A DNA stretch of 64,000 nucleotides from Epiperipatus broadwayi (lineage: Eukaryota; Onychophora; Udeonychophora; Euonychophora; Peripatidae): positions 62,001 through 126,000 of the forward strand of contig JAQFVV010000459.1 in assembly GCA_028023455.1 (NCBI GenBank). The letters are read 5' to 3'. Below, piece after piece: positions 26,701 to 39,234 of the stretch. The number at the start of each line of letters is the position of its first letter. The stretch's first letter is position 1. Made by a program: the position numbers and the translations under genes. The notes below the pieces were generated by a model. It saw only the letters and a list, made by a program, of their open reading frames with translations. It was not told the origin of the DNA and ran no database searches.

Positions 26701-26930
26701 ATAGCTTAAATGTGTGTATTACCTTTCTATCAACACACAAACAAATAAAGCATATAATTGTTGTCCCACTCTCTTTCTGTTTAAAGCTTTGAGAACTGGA
26801 CCTTGTAGGGTTTAAACTTGGATGCCCTACAACTTCCTTTATGGTTATATAAAATTGTGATGATGATTTTGTTTTACCTTTTCTACATGCACATTACTAT
26901 AAATTTAGCCAGTGACTAAATTGTAATGGC
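23760..26930. other. AT-rich interval, nothing firmly recognised
   Basis: Includes a short GAT/AAT microsatellite near 24399-24440. The ORFs at 25420-25629 and 25703-25906 (both +) have no recognisable motif and are likely chance. A tRNA-like GGGTTTGAATCCC string occurs at 24044-24056 but no convincing tRNA or SINE head could be built around it. Confidence 0.4.
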
Positions 26931-27092
26931 ACAATATATATATATGAAAAACACAAGTTATAAATCACGTAACTTGCTATCACTTGCATTTATGATCAAT
27001 AGATGGAGCTTTACCAAAACCTCTGTACAAGCGTATTTTTTTTACATAAACATCAAAAGAGTCAGAATTCACTATCTCTTTTGTTGGTTCCA

Positions 27093-27139
27093 CCTTCAGA
27101 TCAGCTGATTTCAAGCTAATTTGCTATCATCAGTTTCTA
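27093..27139 (-). ncRNA. Hammerhead core, R1 short form, minus strand, stem I broken
   Basis: On the minus strand: CTGATGA (27133-27127), stem II AGC/GCT with loop AAATTA, GAAA, then the self-complementary ATCAGCTGAT stem III, C17 and TGAAGG (27098-27093). The upstream stem I strand is TAGAAA here and does not pair with TGAAGG, so this arm's ribozyme is probably inactive. Confidence 0.5.
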
Positions 27140-27146
27140 GCTCTAC

Positions 27147-27193
27147 CCTTCACTGATGATAGCAAATTAGCTTGAAATCAGCTGATCTGAGGG
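27147..27193 (+). ncRNA. Hammerhead ribozyme motif, R1 short form, plus strand
   Basis: CCTTCA (27147-27152) pairs with TGAGGG (27188-27193) including one G-U pair. CTGATGA is at 27153-27159, stem II AGC/GCT encloses AAATTA, GAAA is at 27174-27177, stem III is the 10-base palindrome ATCAGCTGAT, and cleavage is predicted after C17 (27187). The base-pair at the foot of stem II is U-U rather than the consensus G-C, as in all R1 copies. Stem III is one base-pair longer than in the long R1 form. Confidence 0.65.
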
Positions 27194-27308
27194 AGGAGCC
27201 AACGAAAGAGATAGTGAATTCTGACTCTTTTGATGTTTATGTAAACAAAAATACACTTGTTCAGAGGTTTTGATAAAGCTCCACCTATTGAATATATATA
27301 TATATATT

Positions 27309-28400
27309 ATAACGTTTTCTGTTTTGCTAGTTCTCTACACACTAATATAAACTGTGCACGAGTTGATCAAGCTATGTCAAAAAGAAGAAAGTTGTATTTC
27401 GATTTCTATTAAAAACATAGCTATATTTCCTGATCAACTCAGCCTTGTAATTGTTAAGAATTATGCTATTGACGACATCAGCTTTTAATTTATTTGAAAG
27501 GTGCCAGAGTTCTGCAAGAACCCACTGAACCATCACATAGCATCTCGCAAATTAAAAAAAAAGATAATTTTAAACTAATCGTATTACATCTTACCGTAAT
27601 AAGAATTATTTTTTTATGATTATTATTCCTGGGCTTATTGAAACATATTGGCAAAGGTAAATTATGTTTTAAATCTCACTAGACTAATAATAAAAAATAA
27701 TAATTATTATTAATAATGCACAAATGAAAATTGGTATTAGAAATATTTTTTATTCTAATAGATTAAAAAATAAAATTTGAAAGGCAATTATTTATCAAAT
27801 AAATTGGAGAGAACACACTTAAATCAGATGTGAATCAATTAATAAAAAACAATTTTCCAATTACAGTTCACTTTGTAATTTCTTCTAGAAAGTTACTTAA
27901 AAATGAATGCCTCTTGCACAAGAAATTTAATGTCTCTATCGGGATTGTTTAAACATATTTTTAAGAATTATTTGCAAACGTTACTTTTGTCACAATCAGG
28001 ATAATGAAACATAACTTACCGGTAAGTTTTAGTGAATTCACGATGGTTGTAGATAACTATGCATAGTTTTTCAGGGTTAAAATGAGCTCACAGCCTTTGA
28101 TTATTAATTGATCTTGTGGTCATTTCTCCTAGTTGGTCACAAAAGCTTTTCTGGTATACATCTTCAGGCACGATGTCTTCAAAAGCTTCGGTTCACTCCG
28201 CCATGACGAATTACTTCAGCATAGAGCGATCTTGGATATATTATTGTTATCCAAGACCAACTAGAGAAACCAATGAACAAGACATTCCTCCAACCGAATC
28301 CCTCCTTTTTATACTAGAGGTCCAGTTTTCAGACTTCTGCACATATCTTTTGTTTGTCAAAATATACGTTGATAATCTTATATATTCTTTATAAAATTTA
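27309..28400 (-). other. Possible LTR-like sequence on the minus strand
   Basis: On the minus strand a TATA-box-like TATAAAAAGG near 28315-28305 is followed by moderately complex sequence, and the plus-strand text near 28080-28330 is less AT-rich than its surroundings. Its left side abuts a TA tract through TTATAACG, resembling the TTGTAACG edge at 57756. No matching second LTR or coding region was found, so this is only a suggestion of a solo LTR. The plus-strand ORF 28116-28394 is not a recognisable protein. Confidence 0.25.
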
Positions 28401-28686
28401 TGTTACAAAGTCTTTATTTTTTTCAGCATAATTCTGCCATCTTTAATTAGTTGAAATATTTTTACTTTCTCTTATCTAGATTGGTAATTTGTGTCTTTTG
28501 TTCTCTCCAATTCTAACTTTTATTTCTAATTACATAAAAAAATGAAAGAATAATTTAACTTTCATTGTACGTTATTTTTTTTAAAAAAAAATTAGTCAAA
28601 AAAAAATTAGTCCAAAAAAAATAAATTTACTTTTATTTTTTTAGCTTTTACCAAATGCCAATATATTTGCAATGTATATAAATAAA

Positions 28687-28690
28687 CGTT

Positions 28691-28722
<32 letters not shown>
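28687..28722. repeat. GTTACAA-(TA)n tract
   Basis: CGTTACAA is followed by an alternating TA run. It is one of five places in the window where GTTACAA directly abuts a TA tract in this orientation. Confidence 0.9.
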
Positions 28723-28724
<2 letters not shown>

Positions 28725-28854
28725 GGGAAATGTATCTCTAAAAAAATATACACAAAACAGGAAAAGATATATTACCAAACATAAATCAGAATTAGAACCA
28801 AATATTATCTTTTATGCTAAAATACTCAGCCATGAGGAAAGAAAAAAAAATAAA

Positions 28855-28995
28855 CCACCTCTGACCCCATAATGGGCTCCAACAATTACTGTAATAGTCA
28901 TCTATAGCCTTTACAAATTGCTTTTATTGTACATCCTGACCCAAGAGAAAAAGAACCAACCTGTGACTCCATGTTGGGCACCAAAAATTACTGTA
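28855..28995 (+). repeat. Two diverged tandem copies resembling the 3' edge of the Ty3 element
   Basis: Two units, each with a CTGTGACTCC-like start, GGGC(T/A)CCAA and AATTACTGTA, follow one another. They resemble the sequence just after the coding part of the Ty3 element at 42636-42680 (TGTGACC, GGCACCAGAAATAATT). They may be fragments of LTR edges; identity is low. Confidence 0.35.
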
Positions 28996-28999
28996 GCAA

Positions 29000-30060
29000 T
29001 CACCTATCACCCCTTACATATTGCACCACACTCACTTTGTAAATGTTGAAGATGAACCTTGCATAAGAACATGACAATTACTATCTATATACACCCTATG
29101 CAGAATTGTTTCAAGTTCATTATAACCAAAATCTGTAATTCACAGGAAAGGAGACCAAACTAATAATAGTTAGTTATATTTCCTTAATCACCTTCTATGT
29201 AACAACCATTGTATTAAAATGGTAAAACCTGTTTTATTTTTGTCATCTTATATTTATAAAAATAGAATGTTATCAACTTTAAGTACCAATTTCTAGGGAA
29301 ATTATGTGATGCACAACATACAATGAAAGTGTGGATTACTCTTGATACTGAAATCCCCAACAATAGTTCAACATTACAGTGTAATTTTCAAGATAAGTGG
29401 CATTTTCTAATACTCCAAAGTAAGAACTTATAACATTGTTAAACTTATCACTATTCAAATTATACTGACAAAAATTAGAATACAGATATTATTAAATGCC
29501 AAAAGTAAATATTTGAATAAGTTAAACATTTATTTACAAGAAGTAACCACAATCCATTTTCCAATAAATAAAAATAATAAAACACACAAATGAATAGGGA
29601 AAACAAAATTCCATTCATCAAAGAAATAACAAAAACAAATATAAATATATAAATAAAATACAATCTCTATAACTAAGAAACTTAAAACCCCTTCTGTTTG
29701 TTTACCCTATCATTTATCTATATCTATACCCGTAGACTGGTATATACATGCCTATATACAAATGATTTTTTTATTTCCTTTCCTCTGTCATTGACACTTT
29801 GACCAAAATTTGTTAAAATCAATCTAATTTATTAGGCAATTACACAAAGAACACCTGTTTACATATCTATGTTAGCTGAAGCCTATGTATGTACCAATTA
29901 TTATATATAATACTATGGAATTACATCAGTTTACCCAAAACTCATCTTTTGGAATACACATTTTTCTAAAAAAATACATGAACAATGAATGATAAACAAC
30001 ATATACATGTCTATTTTAATGTCACAATAAAAGCATAAATATGAAAAGTTTGTCCTACAT
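29000..30060. other. AT-rich interval, nothing recognised
   Basis: No coding, terminal or inverted-repeat signal. The minus-strand ORF at 29663-29475 is hydrophobic from AT-rich composition only. Confidence 0.45.
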
Positions 30061-30076
30061 ATTTTAATTAAAAATA

Positions 30077-30270
30077 TCAATTAACTGCTACTGCTACAAC
30101 TGCTGCTACTACTATGACTACTACTGCTGCATCTGCTGCTATTGCTGCTGTTGCTACTACTACTGCTTCTGCTACAGCTAATGCTACTTCTATTGATACT
30201 ACTACTACTACCATTACTATCACTACTACTGCTACTACCACTATTACTACTATTACTAATAATAATACTT
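30077..30270. repeat. Imperfect trinucleotide tract (CTA/CTG/ATT-type)
   Basis: About 190 bp of degenerate CTN triplets. The minus strand reads as an Ala/Val-rich 76-residue ORF that is a repeat artefact, not a protein gene. Confidence 0.9.
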
Positions 30271-30539
30271 TTAAATGATTTTTATTTAATATCATAAGTA
30301 CATGCATCTGCTTTTACATACTATGGAAACAAAAATACACATTTTTAATTTTTACACATGAATAAAGAAATTACAAAAGCTGTATGACAATATAAAACCA
30401 TAACAATTAATGACAAAACACTATAAATACATGTCAATAACTTTTAAATAACAATGTAAAAATAGAATTAGAAAGTATTAATTTAAAACAATATCAATAA
30501 TAAATGTTAAAATCAGATAATGTACTGTAAGAATAAGAA

Positions 30540-33000
30540 TCATATTTCACATAGGTGTTGGTAGTTTGACCAAGCCCCAAGTTGCTGATATTATATCTAT
30601 TGATGCTAATGCCTGATCTCTTGTTTTAATTTTTATTAATATATTTAAAAAGAGGGATTTAAGTTCATGAGATGTAAGATTAAATACAAAGTGACATCTC
30701 ATAAACCAAATTGTGAATAAAATATAGATTGTTATCCTTATAGTTGAAAACAATCCTCTCTGAATATTTTCTTTTAAGATATTTAATGAGAAGTTTTAAT
30801 TACAAGTAATTACAGAAATAAGTTCTCGATTTGTCTGCACTATGCAGATAAAACTAAGAAACAAATGTTCCATTCTTTTATCTCCCCTACCCTATAAAGA
30901 ACAATTAGCATCAATATTTGCAAATCTCATTTTCTCAGTCAGAAAAGCATTGGTAGGTAGAACTCTTAGATTGATTATTATTAAAAAATCCAGATATAAA
31001 ATCTGAATCTTTGTATTACAAATTTCTTTGAGATATTAAGGAAACTAATATGTATTTCAAGGGGATTGGAATTAGTGGCTATATACTGAGCCTCCCAATA
31101 TTTAATTTTTGTTGAAAGCAAATTAGTAGCAGGTTCTTTATGTATCAAAATGAAATTTAATCAGGCTTTTGATAAATTTATTTTTAATAGTACTGTATTA
31201 TCTGTAGATGGTATGGGAATGAACATACAGATGGTATGGGAATGAACACCTGAAGATTTTGATTTATAGTACAAAGTTTAGTTAATACATTATATATTAT
31301 TTGATAATAAAAAGTTGAAAAACATTGTAATGACCATTCAGTCTTGAATGTTTTTGCAGACTTTTAATGCCTATTACTATTTCTTTTTTATTTCATATTG
31401 ACTTTGTACAAAGGGAGTTAACTTTTTTTGTGAATAAGGTGGTGAATTTAATGATAGGTGTAAAATAATTTATTTTTGGAAGTATTAAGATTGTTAATGA
31501 ATGAAATTTTACTATGCAATGAGAGATCTGTTTTTGAAAATGAGTTTATTACCTTTTCAATTGCAGTTTTTAATTGCTCTTGTATCAGTTATTCTCATTG
31601 CATTTATAGAAAGGTGGATTGGGTCCAAAAAACTTATGAGGAGGGGAACTGCAAACTGAATGAATTTGATTATCAAAAAGAATACTCCATATTGATGTTT
31701 TGTCTTTATTAAATTTTAAAGAATAGGCTTCAGAGTAATTTTCTAATATAGCAAACATTTGGGGCATATATTTTTTGGGAGGAAAATGATAATATCATCC
31801 ATATAAGAAATATGATTGATTGTTTTATAAGTGTTACATATATTCCTGATAGTTTAGATTTTATTTCAAGGAGGATGCAGTTAATATGTGAAATAAACAA
31901 TAGTGAAATAAGGTGGGGACCTTGTAGTATTGAGTTGTTTTGAGAAAAACTAGGGGACCTTTTGCTATTAAGTGTAATATGAGTCTTTCTATTTATAAGG
32001 AGGTTTACTAGTATATACATTATTGGTACTGAAATATTATATTGATTGAGGACGTCTAGTAGCTTCTCCACAGATACTGAATCAAATGTAACATGTATGT
32101 CTATTTGTATGACAATAGGTGAACTATTCTAGCCTGTCTTACATTATCTGTTAACATTTTAAATAAAGTAAGTGCTTCAGAAGTAGAACATCTCTTCTTA
32201 GCAAATTGAAATTTATACATTACAGGAAGAATAAGGGGTAGAATTTTATCTTTTAGGAGAGACTTTATTAGTTTGATGATGAGGGAAGACATTGAAATAG
32301 GTCATAGATTATCTAGAGAAGGAAATGTATTCTTTTTAAGAAAGGGAATCACTGATACTGAATAAAGTGGTAAATATCATGTATCTGTTTTGAGAGGTAA
32401 TTTATCATATTATGGACTATTGGAACAGGGAAATGACTAAGATGAGCTAATAAAAATTTAGGAATAGCACATTTTATAGAATGTGTGTTATTCAGAATAG
32501 AATTCAACTTCAGAGCAATCTTACATTTTGTGATATTATGTTCTTCTGTGATACTACTAAAATAGAAAGAAGAGAGCTTTGGAAATGGAAGCATTTGAAG
32601 TCTCATTTGAGGAATCATGTCTTCCCCAGCATATATTTTGACTCATAAATGATAGAAGAAGGAGTTAAATTATTGTAAGTATATCCTAAGGCCCACTGAA
32701 TATAGCCTTTAGAGCAGTTATGGGAATTAACTGGAAAAACTTTTGCTTTCTTAATAGAGAGATATTCAGCCAGTATGAGTTGCGTTTGCTTGCATTCCTT
32801 TTTTATGAACAGTATTTAATTGACTGAAGTAGGATCTGGTGAATAAAAAAAATGTTTATTAGAGAAGAATGGTTTTTAGTATAGAAGGAAATGGAGTTTG
32901 TTGGAAAAAATTCTTCAGCACTCATAAGATTTTTATTAATTAAATGGAGGTATTTTAATGTAAAGCTCATATAGGACATTTGTATATTCATAAATAATGT
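30540..33000 (-). pseudogene. Non-LTR retrotransposon (LINE) reverse transcriptase, 5'-truncated and frame-broken
   Basis: Read on the minus strand. 32618-32349: the finger region, with KIALKLNSILNN...IPKFLLAHLSHFPVPIVHNMINY. 32292-32101: YKFQFAKKRCSTSEAL, the block usually reading QFGFRKG-ST-AL. 32071-31730: NQYNIS...LLINRKTHITLNS then LQGPHLISLLFISHIN, equivalent to the GVPQGS-LSPLLF-IYIN motif. The YADD site is not intact. 31767-31585: LENYSEAYSLKFNKDKT, just after the catalytic site. Near 30950-30800 there is a C-terminal block with C...MEHLFLSF, like the zinc-knuckle and HLFxxC tail. No endonuclease is seen upstream, so it is 5'-truncated. It is inactive, and the clade is not determined. 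Confidence 0.75.
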
Positions 33001-33660
33001 GATGTAGATGTTGTTTTCATACCACTAACATTGCTTATATAGCATTTAATTACTTACCTACATTACAACCTGACATTATTTATGGTAGTCTATAAATAGT
33101 TTATGAAATGATTTATTATAGTTAATGAATAAAGCATATCCTAAAATTGTGGGTTTATTAAATTTTAAAACTATAATAAATAGTTGTGATTCTTGATTTA
33201 TGCAATAAGTTTAGATCTGTTAAGAAACAATTAAAATGTATTGTACCATATATTATCTTGCATAAAATTAATTAGAAAATACATACATAACTAATCGTAT
33301 TAACTTATTTTAAAAAAATGGCAGGATGGTGAAATAAACATATAAATTAAAGTTAGGAAAAGTAAAGTTTAAAAAAAAAAAAAAGAGAAAAAAGGGAAAA
33401 GAAAAACTTCGATAGCGCGGAAAGAAAAACCTAGAAAATTAATATGTTCGAAAAGATAAGAATCTGGGCTTCAAAGTACACATTTGACGATAAACGAAAT
33501 GCGGGTTTAGGGAGTAGAGGTAAAGCAAGAATTAGATAAAAAAATAAATGATTATTAAATTTTAAATAAGAAATAAAGAAAAACATGCGTTAAAATTTGT
33601 GTAAGTAATCAAAGAAAAATAAGGAAATAAATAAAATGTATGTAGTGCTATAAAATCATA
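33000..33660. other. AT-rich interval with a purine-rich run
   Basis: Contains a poly-A/AG-rich stretch near 33368-33410; otherwise nothing recognisable. Confidence 0.4.
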
Positions 33661-33669
33661 TAAAATAAA

Positions 33670-34861
33670 GTTACATATGGCCGAAGGCATAGCAGGGGAG
33701 GTGTCAACAACAAATGGAAACAAAGAATCTAAAGGACAAAGGTGATTGGAATGTTTTAATTAAAGAAAAAAAAAGAAAAATTAGGTGGAGAGCTAAGGAG
33801 ATAAAAGGAGAGATGAGAGCTTGAGACTTAGAGTCGACAAGGTGAAAAAATCGCGGCTCCAACAATCAGCTGATATAGCTAACCAACATGACTTTTCCCG
33901 TCGATATCTCACATAGTATGACCGGCTAAGGCCATCATGATCGCAGTTAGTCTGGACTTCTGTACCAATGGTTCTGCAATAATGTAACAGCTATGGTAGT
34001 AACGCCTGCCTATGGACTCATGTAGTGGCCTGCCCTGTGATGCCTCATCCTCCATGCCTTACTAACCAAGAAGCTACATCCCACCAAATATAATCTACGA
34101 CCGTCCCTCCTAAAGAAGTGGATAATCCACGTGACGGTCGACAACATCGGAATGAACTCACAGACTAAACCCTAGGTAGCTTAAATATTATTTTATATAT
34201 CGTCAAATGTGCACATAAATTCCATAGACAATGGCCAAATGCCTTTCATGAATGGTAATGACATTCTTTTGATAGACAGCTAGGCTAACGAGTTATAAAT
34301 GTGACAGCATTTATAATGATTTCAAGTATTTAGTTATAAGAATTTCAAGTATTTGTTTCCTTATAGCATGATAAAATATAATATGTTTAAATGTTATGTT
34401 AATGTTTCTTATATCTTTTATTATCAAATTATGTGTTAGTATTAAAATATATCAATTTATTTAAAATCCATCTTGTCTCGTTCTTCGCCACTCCACAAAA
34501 TAGTCTAATACTGGGAGGGTAGAAATATTATTTCATTTGTTGAATTCTTTTAGTTATGACATTAACACGTGAAATGTTGATGGTACAGGGTTTTATCCTG
34601 TAAAATTTATAAATTAGCCAAGTGCTGTAACTGTAATATCTTACAGCAGCTGGGAGAAAGCTGATCGGGAAAAATAATCTGGAGGTTATATCCGTATAGC
34701 GTACAGATTCGGTCAAGTACGGAAATCGGCTCGTCTGTTTCCGTATTTCTCTCTGCTTGAGGTAGCGGGGGGTGGACGATTTTTGAATAATAAGAATTCC
34801 CCATTACATATATAAGTGAAAGGGAACATGGAGCTTTTCGATCGTCCCATGCCCGTTACAA
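33670..34861 (+). other. Possible LTR-retroelement flank ending GTTACAA at a TA tract
   Basis: This 1.2-kb stretch is clearly less AT-rich than its neighbours, especially 33830-34160 and 34480-34850, and ends CCCGTTACAA immediately before (TA)n at 34862. A short ATG-initiated ORF beginning MAEGIAGEVSTTNG is at 33677-33745. A TG...CA-type LTR ending in GTTACA is one reading; a matching start (TGTAAC) in the same orientation was not found nearby, so the element is not delimited. The minus-strand ORFs at 34804-34528 overlap one another and show no domain. Confidence 0.3.
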
Positions 34862-34879
34862 TATATATATATATATATA

Positions 34880-35592
34880 GACAAACTTAAACTCTTAGGA
34901 GAAAAACCTTGAAGTTTGGAAATCAATTATATGTTTTTATTAATGCTATATTTCAAATTACTTTATGCTATTTTATTTGACATTTATAAGAATTTTCAAT
35001 TTACAGCTTGCCAATAGCAAATCAAATAATGAAATGTATAAATAACTGCTTAAGATTAGCCTCTATATATAAATTGAGATAAAGAGAAAAGCCAGACCAA
35101 TCTTTTTTTTCCTAAAAAAGTTTTGTCTGTGTTTTGGATTGACAATATTTCATTTTCTTAATATATTATTGGAGTATTCATCTCAATATAATCAACAATC
35201 TCAATATCTTGTCAAGTAAACCTCTTTTACTCAATAAAGGCAGATATTTACCTTTATCTATGGTGTAATATGCTTATAAAACACTAAATTTATATATGCA
35301 ATCAATACAAAAATTTACAATAATAACACATGTAAAATATTTGAAATATTTATTTAAAATTTTAATATATTTTAAGCATTCAACAGATAAAAATATCCAA
35401 TAAAAAGTAAGATAGATAAAATAATTTGAAAATTCATTAAAATTTTAATAAATTTAATAAAGTTCATAACATTTAAGAATGACATTGTTCTATATGGATG
35501 ATTCTAGAAAACTTTAACATGCTTCTGGTCTTTAACATGTTAAATGTCTGGAAATTTGAATACTAAAATAGGTATCTTTTCCTTGCACAGAA

Positions 35593-35640
<48 letters not shown>

Positions 35641-37130
35641 TGATCCAGGTGATTTATCCACTTTAAAAGCAATCTTCAGAAAATCAAACCTAAAATGCAT
35701 ATTTTTAGAGATTTTCAAAGAAAGAGAAAATCATATTTAAAAATTTTGTCATTATTATTTTTATTTATTAAGTGTACTTGCCATGACATACTTACTAGAT
35801 TATAGATAGAAATTGTTAAAACATTTTAATTTAAAAAAGTTTTGATTGTGATAAATTTCTTTTTATTTTGTTGATTGTAATCTTTTTTAAAAGCTGAGAC
35901 ATTTTTTTATTTACTTAAATTTAATTAACATTTGAAAATAAATATGAACCCGGTTGGATTGTGTGTAAATCAAGATTAAGCAGTAGATAGACAATAATCC
36001 TGGGTAAATTTGTAATCAAGATTAGGTGAGAGATAACAATTTCATATAAAAGCTCTATATTTTTGTTTGAGATAGTTAATTTTTACATTGGCTAAAGGTA
36101 GACTTCTGATATTATAACTTTACATTAGCTAATTGCTAAAAGTGGATCGCCAGTTAGGTTTTTGCAGAATCTGATATTATATCTTCTATTCATTAATTGC
36201 AGACTATTGACATATAGATTTTACATTTGCTGTTTGACAATTGATAAAATGAACCATTCATTCAAAATGCAGAAACTACTTACCTTGAGGAACCTTCTTA
36301 AAAAACATGCACTGCCAAACCAATCCAAAGATGAATCCTGGAGCTTAAAATTGTGCCTTCAAGAACATGTCCTATCTTAAAGATTTCCTTCATATACCCC
36401 AGCCATAACTTGCTGGAGATCAAAACTCTTTTATAGATAGAGATAAACTGATTACACTGTTGGAAGAAATCAGCTGGACAGAACATTACACTTCAAAGAT
36501 AAACAAATATTTTATATATCATAACCTGTGTTTAAATCTCTTTGTGTAAGTCTCAGCTTAATACAAAAAGAAAATTGATATTAATATTTCTTTTATTAAA
36601 TGTATTTGTTTAAAACCTATAAATTATAGGTAATTAAATTAACATTTTATTTTATCACTTAGTCCAAGAGTGTATTCTGAGTTTATATTTTATACTCAGC
36701 TTATTTCTTTATTATTAGTAGTAATTCTTGTTAAAAGCTTTGGCAGATATTAGCAGTTTTCTTTTTAACTCACCTGTTCTAAGATGTTTTGTTGTAGTTA
36801 ATTTAGTCAATCTGGGTTTGCATTCTTTTGGCTAGTGATTTATCAATTATATAGTTCTGTTTTTTTTTTTAAAAAAAAAACATGAAGATTTTATTTTCCT
36901 TTATTTTGGATTACATAAAATTACAATAATGTTCTCTTTGCTTGTTGGAATCAACCTTAAGAGTTGTATTTGTAATGAATTTTTATGAATGTTTGCAGAC
37001 ATATGACATCTCTATTATATTCTGATGTTTTGCTGGGTTTTATGGAAAGATCATTATGTATTGTCCATTGAATTCCATACAAGATCATTTTTCTTAATAA
37101 TTCTCTATCTGAAATATATTAGTAAATTAA
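34880..37130. other. AT-rich interval upstream of the Ty3 element
   Basis: Contains a (CA)n(TA)n microsatellite at 35590-35641. The 5' LTR of the Ty3 element is expected here; a TATA-like ATATAAAAGC occurs near 36045, but no sequence matching the 3' flank was identified, so an LTR is not called. The ORFs at 36162-36380 (+) and 36486-36298 (-) have no recognisable domain. Confidence 0.4.
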
Positions 37131-37141
37131 AGCTTTGATAG

Positions 37142-39230
37142 AATGGAAGAGATTAATATATGTGAAGATTTGGGTGGGTCCCAAGAAGTGTTGTCTCCTG
37201 ATGTAATTATGCTGTCTCCTGATATTGATTCTGAAAATGAGACTGAATTTAACCAATAGAGAAAATGGTAGGATAGAAAATGTTCCATCTGAAAAAATGG
37301 ATGAATGTCCACAGACAGACAGACAAATGTTTGAGAAAATGTTCAGGGAGCTGTCCCAACAAATGTCAGAAATGAAAGAAATGGGAGATAGACTAAAAGA
37401 TAGTTCAGCTAAACAAATGTCAGAAATGAATGATAGTTCAGCTAAACAAATGTCACGAATATTAGAAATGTAAGATGGCATAAAAGAACTAACAGATAAT
37501 TCAGCTAAACAAATGTCAGAAATGGAAGATAGAATGATGTCAAAAAAAAGATAGATTAGTTAAACAAATGTTAGAAATAAGAGAGATTAGAGTGGATGTT
37601 AGAAGCCAATCATAAGTTGGAAATAATGGAAGTAAACATCAAGAATCAACTGCAGCAACTTAGAGTAGACAATGAAAATTCAGTGATCCAGCTTAAGGAA
37701 GAAATCCAGGAAAATTTTACCAAAACAGAAATGATGATCATAGACAAAGGGCAAGAAGATCAAACTTTATATAGCAAGTACACCAGTGAGTGCACCATTG
37801 AAATTATAGAAATTTGAAATATTTGAAGAAAAGTTAGGAAGTGTCAGAGAAAGTTTAGTAGAATACCAAAGTAAAAATGTAGATAGTACCTTAAGGACAG
37901 ATGGTCAGATTAGCAAAGGTCAAAACCAGATAAAGAATTTGAGCTTCTGCACAGAAGTTAGATCCAGGTAGGACTAATCAAGATATGATTGACCAGGTTA
38001 GGCAAATCAGTAGAAGAATAGATAATCTAGAGATAGAAGATGAGGATGTACAAACCTTGGTAAATTAGATTAGGTGAAGTGAATGAAGGATACCAGAATT
38101 TAAAAATAGAGATAGACAGTGTAAAGAGCATGGTAGAGAGGCAGGTTATTTCAGATAGTGCTGAAGATAGGTTTAGAAATGAGTGGAGTTGTGAGTTGAA
38201 GAACTACCAGACTAGGCTAGAGAAATATGTTCAAGACACTTTAGGTCAAAGGCAGCATCCAAAGTTCGAAGTAAGGCAGCTAGGTATTATAGAGTTGGAT
38301 GTCACTAAAGTTAAGGAAGTGTTTCATGACCCTGTGGATCAATATTCTTTAGGATATGTAGAGGAGGGTACATATCATAGGGTAGATTTGCAGAAGTCAG
38401 CATCCAAGAGAGAAAAGCCATGTTATGAGAAAGATTCACATGATTCCATGGCTCTTAAGGTCCTCACCATTAAGTCTTTTAAAGGGGAATACTTAGAAAA
38501 TCCTTATGAGTTCTTGCAAAGTTTGGACAAGTTATTTCTACTTTGTCCCTTGCCAGAAATGGAGAAAATTGCTATTGCCAATAACCATCTATATTGATCT
38601 TCTAAAGATTGGTGGCAGTCCTTGTTTGAGAAACCCCATACTTGTTTGAGAAACCCCATACCTATGGACATTTTAAGAACCTATTGTTAAATAGTTTTTG
38701 GGGAGAGGACAGGCAAGACAACTTGAAGTACCAAATCTCTCAAGAAAGATATAATCATTATAAGGGCAGCTATACTCAATTCTTCAGGAAGCAGGCTGTA
38801 AAATTAAAGACCCTTACTGCTTACCCCTTATCTGAACAACAGATAATGTGTATATTGTGTCACAACCTATCTCGCCATGTTCTTAATAGCTTCAGATAGG
38901 CAAACCATTGAGAAGGTTGTTGATGTATTAGATTCCATTGAGATCAGTGATAAAGTGAGTGATAGCAAGACCAGAGTAAATAGGAAATCCCTTACCTCTG
39001 TAAATAGTATAAATATACAAGGTAGATCTCCGTGGTACCAAAGTAGGCTGGCTAGAGGCAGAAGTAGGTACAGGCCCAAGTCTCAAATAACAGGCAGCCT
39101 TATTATAATCCTTGCTCTGTGGTAAGGAAAAATGATGATGGTGTTCAACCATCTACTAGTGGCACACAGACCACTCATAAAAAGAGTGTGACCAGTGTTA
39201 AGGATGATAGAGCATTAAACTAAATAGGAC
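37142..39230 (+). pseudogene. Ty3-type element, gag (coiled-coil N-part plus capsid-like C-part), broken
   Basis: The reading starts at the ATG at 37142 (MEEINICEDLGG) and is interrupted by stops and frame changes about every 200-500 bp. The N-part (37225-38200) is a charged coiled coil with near-repeats of SAKQMSEM. The capsid-like part (about 38420-38900) has SFKGEYLENPYEFLQSLDK, KDWWQSLFE, FWGEDRQDNLKYQ and LKTLTAYPLSEQ, a pattern typical of Ty3 capsids with a W-W-containing helix. About 20 bp (CTTGTTTGAGAAACCCCATA) is duplicated in tandem at 38620-38660 and breaks the frame there. No CCHC knuckle is evident. A more decayed relative lies at 17300-20000. Confidence 0.75.
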
Positions 39231-39234
39231 CTCA

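Larger units (their letters stand above)
26944..27292. repeat. R1-family foldback, complete short form
   Basis: Inverted arms 26944-27133 and 27152-27292 surround a loop of about 18 bp. Each arm carries ATCAATAGATGG, ACCAAAACCTC, TTTACATAAACATC, CACTATCTC and a hammerhead core next to the loop. TA tracts flank it on both sides. It keeps the centre that the copy at 12846 lost. Confidence 0.88.

Noticed and set aside
30077-30307. 76-residue Ala/Val-rich minus-strand ORF that could pass for a membrane or structural protein
   Set aside because: It is the translation of an imperfect trinucleotide tract.
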